DNA from: Streptomyces taklimakanensis
GTDB taxonomy: Bacteria; Actinomycetota; Actinomycetes; Streptomycetales; Streptomycetaceae
Assembly (NCBI RefSeq): GCF_009709575.1
Contig: NZ_WIXO01000001.1
Span: forward strand, 1,054,001-1,118,000
Reading direction: 5' to 3'
Length of the DNA stretch: 64,000 nucleotides
Part shown: one piece after another, positions 59,616 to 64,000 of the stretch
How positions within the stretch are numbered: the first letter of the stretch is position 1
How the letters are laid out: the number at the start of each line of letters is the position of its first letter
Position numbers and translations under genes: made by a program
The notes under the pieces: generated by a model
What the model was told of the DNA's origin: nothing
What the model saw: the letters and a program-made list of their open reading frames with translations, nothing else
The model's database searches: none

Positions 59616-60683
59616 TCAGGGGCGGGGCAGCACCGCCAACAGCCGGTCCACGTCCGCGGCCGTGTTGTACAGGTGGAAGGCGACGCGCAGGTTCCCCGCC
59701 CGGACGGAGGCCCTCACCCCGGCCTCCGTCAGCCGCTCCGCCGCCTCTCCCAGCCCGGGCACGGCGACGATCGCCGAGTCGCCGGGCACGGGCCGGTGCC
59801 CCGCCTCGGCGGCGCCGACGCGGAACCGCTCGGCCAGCGCCCGGTTGTGGACGCCGATCGCCTCCGGGCCGACCTCCTCCAGCAGGGACAGGGAACGCTC
59901 GGCCCCCAGACAGGGCAGGAAGGCCGGCGCGGTGTCGAACCGGCGGGCGGAGCGGGCGAGTTCGTCCACCGTGCCGTAGCAGCTCTCCCAGGGCCGTTCC
60001 CCCGCGATCCAGCCGGCCTGGAGGGGCACCAGGCCGCCGCCGTCCTCGGGCACGGTGAGGAAGGAGACGCCGCGCGGGTTCAGCAGCCACTTGTAGCCGC
60101 CGCAGACCGTGTGGTCGAAGGCGCCGGCGTCCAGCGGCAGCCAGCCGACGGCCTGGGTGGTGTCCACCAGGGTGCGGGCGCCGTGGTCGCGGGCCGCCCC
60201 GGCGATCGCGTCGAGGTCCGCGATCCGACCGTCGGCCGACTGCACCGCGCTGACGGCGACCAGCGCGGTGCCGGGACGGACGGCACCGGCCAGCTCCTCC
60301 AGGGGAACGGTGCGCAGCTTGAGGTCGGCGCGCATCGCGAAGGGATTGAGCAGGGAGCTGAAGTCCCCGTCGGCGCCCAGCACCTCGGCACCGGACGGCA
60401 ACGCGCCCGCCACCAGCGAGACCTGGGGAGCCACGGCCGTTCCCAGCGCCACCCGGTCGGGTGACACCCGGACGATCCGGGCGTAGCGGGCCCGCGCCCG
60501 CTCGACCGCGGCGAGCCAGTCGGGCATGCTGCCCCGCCCCTCGGCCGTCTCCCGGATCACACGGTGCAGGACCTCGACGGTGCGGGCGGGCAACAGGCCG
60601 TGCGAAGCGGTGTCGAGGTAGGTGGTCTTCGACGCGAACTCGTTCTCCGGCAACCCGGGCAGCCCCGGCGGTGTGGTCTCCAT
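59616..60683 (-). CDS. Class V aminotransferase-like PLP enzyme
   Basis: 355 residues. Fold-type I PLP protein of the NifS/CsdA-like class V group: YLDTASHGLLPARTV, LVDTTQAVGWLPLDAG, and PLP lysine in VCGGYKWLLNPRG. The active-site Cys of cysteine desulfurases is not evident, so a desulfurase role is doubtful; family members include kynureninase- and selenocysteine-lyase-like proteins. ATG 60683 starts METTPPG. Possibly monocistronic. Confidence 0.85.
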   Translation of the reverse strand: METTPPGLPGLPENEFASKTTYLDTASHGLLPARTVEVLHRVIRETAEGRGSMPDWLAAVERARARYARIVRVSPDRVALGTAVAPQVSLVAGALPSGAEVLGADGDFSSLLNPFAMRADLKLRTVPLEELAGAVRPGTALVAVSAVQSADGRIADLDAIAGAARDHGARTLVDTTQAVGWLPLDAGAFDHTVCGGYKWLLNPRGVSFLTVPEDGGGLVPLQAGWIAGERPWESCYGTVDELARSARRFDTAPAFLPCLGAERSLSLLEEVGPEAIGVHNRALAERFRVGAAEAGHRPVPGDSAIVAVPGLGEAAERLTEAGVRASVRAGNLRVAFHLYNTAADVDRLLAVLPRP

Positions 60684-60739
60684 GGACCCCACTGTGACGC
60701 TCCGCCGCCACCCTGTCCACGAGGTTTGCCCCGGTATCA

Positions 60740-60770
60740 CCCCGCGCCGCCGGGGCACGGCGGCGCGGGG
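60740..60770 (-). terminator. Terminator after the aldehyde dehydrogenase gene
   Basis: CCCCGCGCCGCC pairs exactly with 60759-60770, 12 bp with a 7-nt loop, just beyond the minus-strand stop at 60795. Confidence 0.72.
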
Positions 60771-60794
60771 GACACAGGGCTCCGGGCGCGCGGG

Positions 60795-62324
60795 TCAGAT
60801 CTCGCGACGGCCGTCCACCCGGCGCGGCAGACCGAGCGGGTTGTCGTCGCGCAGCTCCTCCGGCAGCAACGCCTCCGGCGTGTCCTGGTAGGCGACCGGG
60901 CGCAGCCAGCGCTCGACGGCCGTGGCGCCGACCGAGGTGGAGGTGGAGGTGGTGGCCGGGTAGGGGCCGCCGTGGTGCTGGGCGGGGGCGACCGCGACGC
61001 CGGTGGGCCAGCCGTTGACCAGGACGCGTCCGGCCAGACCGGTCAGCTCGCCCAGCAACCGGGCCGCCTCGCCGTCGCCCCTGTCCGCCTCCTCGGTGCC
61101 GAGGTGGAGGGTGGCGGTGAGGTTGCCGGGCAGCTTCGAGAGCACGGAACCGACCTCGTCGGTGTCCCGGTAGCGGGCCACGACGGTGACCGGGCCGAAG
61201 CACTCCTCCAACAGCAGCTCGTGCGGTCCGCCGGCGGCGAGCCTCCCGGCCGGAACGGTCAGGAAGCCCGCGCCCACGGCCTGCTCCTCGCCCGCGGACG
61301 CGGCGACCGGCGCCGTCACGTCCTCCAGCTCGGCACGGGCCCGGACACCGGCGAGGAACGCCTCGCGCATCCGGGTGTCCAGCAGCGGGCCCGGGGCGGC
61401 CTCGCCGAGAGCACCGGCCAGCGCCTCCACCAGCCGGTCGCCCGCCTCCCCCTCGGGCGCCAGGACCAGCCCCGGCTTGGTGCAGAACTGACCGGTGCCC
61501 ATCGTCATCGACCCGGCCAGCCCGCTGCCGATCCGCTCGGCGCGCTCCGCCGCCGCCTCCTCGGTGACGACGACGGGGTTGAGGCTGCCCAGTTCGCCGT
61601 GGAAGGGAATGGGGACCGGACGGGCGGCGGCCGCGTCGAACAGGGCCCGCCCGCCGCGGATCGAGCCGGTGAACCCGGCCGCGGCCACCAGCGGGTGCTT
61701 CACCAGCTCCACGCCCGCGTCGAAGCCGTGCACCACCGTCACGACGTCCTCGGGCAGACCGGCGCGGGCGGCGGCACGGCGCAGCGCGGCCACGCACAGC
61801 TCGGAGGTGGCCGGGTGGTCGGGGTGCGCCTTGACCACGACCGGACAACCGGCCGCCAGCGCGCTGGCGGTGTCGCCGCCGGGGACGGAGAAGGCCAGGG
61901 GGAAGTTGGAGGCGGAGTAGACGGCCACCACGCCCAACGGCACCTTGTAGCGGCGCAGGTCGGGACGGGGCGGAGTGAGCGAGGTGTCGGCGTGGTCGAT
62001 GACGACGTCGAGGAAGCCGCCGTCGGCGACCTCGTCGGCGAAGGCGAGCAACTGGTAGGTGGTACGGCCCAGCTCCCCGTTCAACCGCGCCGGACCGAGG
62101 GCGGTCTCGGCGTCCGCGCTCGCCACGACCTCCTCACGGGCGGCCTCCAACTCCTCGGCGGCCGCGCGCAGCAGGGCGATCCGCGCCGTACGGTCGGCCA
62201 GCGCGCCACGCGCGGCATGGGCGGCGCGCACGGCCGCGTCCACGTCGGCGGCCGTGGCCTCGACGGCGACCCGCTCGCGCTGCTTCCCCGTCCTGGGGTC
62301 GACGCTCCACACTGGTACTGCCAC
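60795..62324 (-). CDS. NADP-dependent aldehyde dehydrogenase (ketoglutarate-semialdehyde type)
   Basis: 509 residues. ALDH superfamily, closest by eye to 2,5-dioxovalerate (alpha-ketoglutarate semialdehyde) dehydrogenases: VYSASNFPLAFSVPGGDTASALAAGCPVVVKAHP, FTGSIRGGRALFD, FHGELGSLNPVVV (catalytic Glu) and MGTGQFCTKPGLVL (catalytic Cys). GTG 62324 has AGGAGGAG upstream. It is divergent from the IclR gene, which probably regulates it. The dehydratase and epimerase partners common in such pathways are not in this window. Confidence 0.88.
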   Translation of the reverse strand: MAVPVWSVDPRTGKQRERVAVEATAADVDAAVRAAHAARGALADRTARIALLRAAAEELEAAREEVVASADAETALGPARLNGELGRTTYQLLAFADEVADGGFLDVVIDHADTSLTPPRPDLRRYKVPLGVVAVYSASNFPLAFSVPGGDTASALAAGCPVVVKAHPDHPATSELCVAALRRAAARAGLPEDVVTVVHGFDAGVELVKHPLVAAAGFTGSIRGGRALFDAAAARPVPIPFHGELGSLNPVVVTEEAAAERAERIGSGLAGSMTMGTGQFCTKPGLVLAPEGEAGDRLVEALAGALGEAAPGPLLDTRMREAFLAGVRARAELEDVTAPVAASAGEEQAVGAGFLTVPAGRLAAGGPHELLLEECFGPVTVVARYRDTDEVGSVLSKLPGNLTATLHLGTEEADRGDGEAARLLGELTGLAGRVLVNGWPTGVAVAPAQHHGGPYPATTSTSTSVGATAVERWLRPVAYQDTPEALLPEELRDDNPLGLPRRVDGRREI

Positions 62325-62441
62325 CGCTGAACTCCTCCTTCTGGGCGGCCGCCGGCCGTCTGCCGGGCCCGCGGCCGGCGGGAATGCCGATCGGGGGCGC
62401 CCGGGCTCCCGGACGCCGGGGGCTGTCCCCCGAGGGACCTT

Positions 62442-62457
62442 GTTCGATATGCTGAAC
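62442..62457. promoter_or_regulatory. Candidate IclR operator
   Basis: GTTCGATATGCTGAAC, GTTC/GAAC arms around an AT-rich centre, in the gap between the divergent dehydrogenase and IclR genes. It is 36 bp before the regulator's first start, and a second AT-rich stretch, GTGTGAATATC, follows. Confidence 0.45.
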
Positions 62458-62492
62458 GCTGTCCCGGTGTGTGAATATCTGTCCGGGACTCT

Positions 62493-63320
62493 ATGGCTGG
62501 TCGAGTGAAAGGGTCAAGGTCGATGCCGTCTGAGCGCGGGGGCGCCCCCGGCCGCAAGCCGGAGGCGGGCGGGGCACAGGTCAAGTCGGCAGTACGCACC
62601 GTGGAACTGCTGGAGTTCTTCGCCGGACAGCCCGGCATGCACTCCCTGGCCGCCGTACAGGAGGCCGTCGGCTACCCCAAATCCAGCCTCTACATGCTGC
62701 TGCGCACCCTGGTGGACCTGGGCTGGATCGAGACCGACGCCACCGGCACCCGCTACGGCATCGGCGTGCGCGCCCTGCTGGTGGGCACCTCCTACATCGA
62801 CGGCGACGAGGTGGTGGCCGCCGCCCGGCCCACCCTGGACCGACTCTCCGACGACACCACCGAGACCATCCACCTCGCCCGACTCGACGGCACCAACGTC
62901 GTCTACCTGGCCACCCGCCAGTCCCAGCACTACCTGCGGCCCTTCACCCGGGTGGGACGACGGCTGCCGGCCCACTCCACCTCCCTCGGCAAGGCCCTGC
63001 TGGCCACCTACGACGACGACCGGGTCCGCGCGATGCTCCCCAAGACGCTGACACCACTGACCGAACACACCGTCACCGACCGCGAGAAACTCATCGAGGA
63101 ACTCCAACAGGTCCGCGAACTGGGCTACGCCGTGGACCGCGAGGAGAACACCCTGGGACTGCGCTGCTTCGGCGTCGCCATCCCCTACCGCACCCCCGCA
63201 CGGGACGCCATCAGCTGCTCGGTACCCGTCGCCCGACTGACCCCCGCCCACGAACAGACCATCAAGGAAGCCCTGTTCGACGCCCGGGACCGCCTGACCC
63301 TGGCCACCCGACGCCTGTAG
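62493..63320 (+). CDS. IclR-family transcriptional regulator
   Basis: 275 residues from ATG 62493; ATG 62523 (MPSERGG) is nearly as likely. N-terminal winged HTH (SAVRTVELLEFFAGQPGMHSLAAVQEAVGYPKSSLYMLLRTL) and a C-terminal effector domain (VGRRLPAHSTSLGKALLA, LGYAVDREENTLGLRCFGVAIPY). Likely controls the divergent dehydrogenase gene; the effector is unknown. Confidence 0.9.
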   Translation: MAGRVKGSRSMPSERGGAPGRKPEAGGAQVKSAVRTVELLEFFAGQPGMHSLAAVQEAVGYPKSSLYMLLRTLVDLGWIETDATGTRYGIGVRALLVGTSYIDGDEVVAAARPTLDRLSDDTTETIHLARLDGTNVVYLATRQSQHYLRPFTRVGRRLPAHSTSLGKALLATYDDDRVRAMLPKTLTPLTEHTVTDREKLIEELQQVRELGYAVDREENTLGLRCFGVAIPYRTPARDAISCSVPVARLTPAHEQTIKEALFDARDRLTLATRRL

Positions 63321-63394
63321 CCCCCGCCACGAGGCGAGACCGAACCGGCGGGCGCGAACCCGACGACACGACGCCCGCGGGCGACCGGCGGCGC

Positions 63395-64000
63395 TCACCG
63401 CACCCCCAACAACCGCTCCAGCGGGTCGATGGCGAAGTGGACCACGAAGAGCCCGGCCACCACCCACATCAGCGCGGGCACCTCACGGACCCGCCCCACA
63501 GCCGCCTTGACGACGACATAGGACACGAACCCCGCGCCGATGCCATGGGTGATGGAGAACGTGAACGGCATCACCGCGATCGTCAGGAACGCCGGGATCG
63601 CGACGTCCAACCGCGTCCAGTCCACATACCGGACCTGCGACATCAGCAGGAACCCCACCGCCACCAGCGCGGGCGCCGCCGCCTGCGCCGGCACCACCGC
63701 GGCCAGCGGCGCCAGGAACAGCGCCAGCGCGAACAACCCGCCCGTCACCAGGTTGGCCAACCCCGTACGCGCCCCCTCCCCGACACCGGCCGCCGACTCC
63801 AGGTAGCTGGTGCCCGACGAGGCCGAGGCCGCGCCGCCCGCGACCGCGGCGAGCCCGTCGACGAACAACAGACGCCCCAGGTTCGGCACCCTCCCCTGCT
63901 CGTCCAACAACCCCGCCTCGCTGCTGACGCCGACCGCCGTGCCCATGGTGTCGAAGAAGTCGGTCAGGAAGAGCGTGAAGACCAGCATCACCGCCGTGAC
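63395..64000 (-). CDS. AzgA/NCS2-type purine permease (N-terminus cut by window)
   Basis: The visible 201 residues are the C-terminal half of a multispanning permease: FFDTMGTAVGVSSEAGLLD, SASSGTSYLESAAGVGEGARTGLANLVTGGLF, and further helices ending PLERLLGVR. These match the AzgA/GhxP adenine/guanine/hypoxanthine transporter group. The stop is near 63395; the frame is open to position 64000. Convergent with the IclR gene. Confidence 0.88.
   Translation of the reverse strand, partial: VTAVMLVFTLFLTDFFDTMGTAVGVSSEAGLLDEQGRVPNLGRLLFVDGLAAVAGGAASASSGTSYLESAAGVGEGARTGLANLVTGGLFALALFLAPLAAVVPAQAAAPALVAVGFLLMSQVRYVDWTRLDVAIPAFLTIAVMPFTFSITHGIGAGFVSYVVVKAAVGRVREVPALMWVVAGLFVVHFAIDPLERLLGVR

Overview
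The window is GC-rich actinobacterial chromosome and almost certainly comes from a Streptomyces or close relative. GTG and TTG starts are common and GTGA/ATGA overlaps join genes. The gene order (fabG, tldD/tldE, tyrS, moaA, a secreted subtilase, a gbn-like nucleoid protein, an ABC-F ATPase, a Pit transporter, a long cobalamin operon, ectABCD) is that of the conserved core of streptomycete chromosomes. There are no insertion sequences, phage genes, CRISPR arrays, rRNAs or tRNAs that I can support.

Layout. 1-6.3 kb: end of fabG (truncated by the window), two small hypothetical genes, the tldD-tldE protease pair and a TyrZ-type tyrosyl-tRNA synthetase. 6.4-18 kb: small membrane proteins, a Cys/His-rich orphan, moaA, a subtilisin-like exoprotease, a sterol-desaturase-type membrane oxygenase, a DEDDh exonuclease/BRCT protein, SURF1, an SDR, an enoyl-CoA hydratase, the small nucleoid protein gene gbn, and an ABC-F ATPase with a tiny leader ORF. 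18-23.4 kb: an unknown 483-residue protein, an alpha/beta hydrolase, a class II aldolase, and pit with a PHO box and a small membrane partner.

23.5-43.6 kb: a cobalamin riboswitch followed by about 15 closely packed genes from cobD (cbiB) to cobC. Most genes overlap by 1 to 17 nt. The set mixes 'anaerobic' enzymes (CbiD, CbiG, CbiX) with 'aerobic' ones (CobN, a ChlI/ChlD fusion). Several in-frame or frame-changing tandem duplications lie in linkers and gene junctions, including an 89-bp duplication between a ferredoxin gene and cobH.

43.6-51.6 kb: a sortase-type (LAETG) surface protein, an amidohydrolase, a SigE-family ECF sigma factor with an overlapping membrane-protein gene, then ectABCD for ectoine and 5-hydroxyectoine. 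ectB and ectC are separated by a very stable hairpin.

51.7-59.6 kb: a galactan or arabinogalactan utilisation locus (GH53 galactanase, GH42 beta-galactosidase, lipoprotein and two permeases, LacI regulator), with twin palindromic operators in the divergent promoter region and no dedicated ATPase. 59.6-64 kb: a class V aminotransferase-like protein, a ketoglutarate-semialdehyde-type dehydrogenase, an IclR regulator, and the end of a purine permease (truncated by the window).

Convergent gene pairs are usually separated by long, often perfect GC hairpins without U tracts, annotated here as terminators. The less ordinary signals are a 7-codon leader ORF before the ABC-F gene, a 25-codon ORF between the B12 riboswitch and cobD, the hairpin-rich and GATC-rich region upstream of gbn, the repeat-altered cob gene junctions, and the ectB-ectC hairpins.
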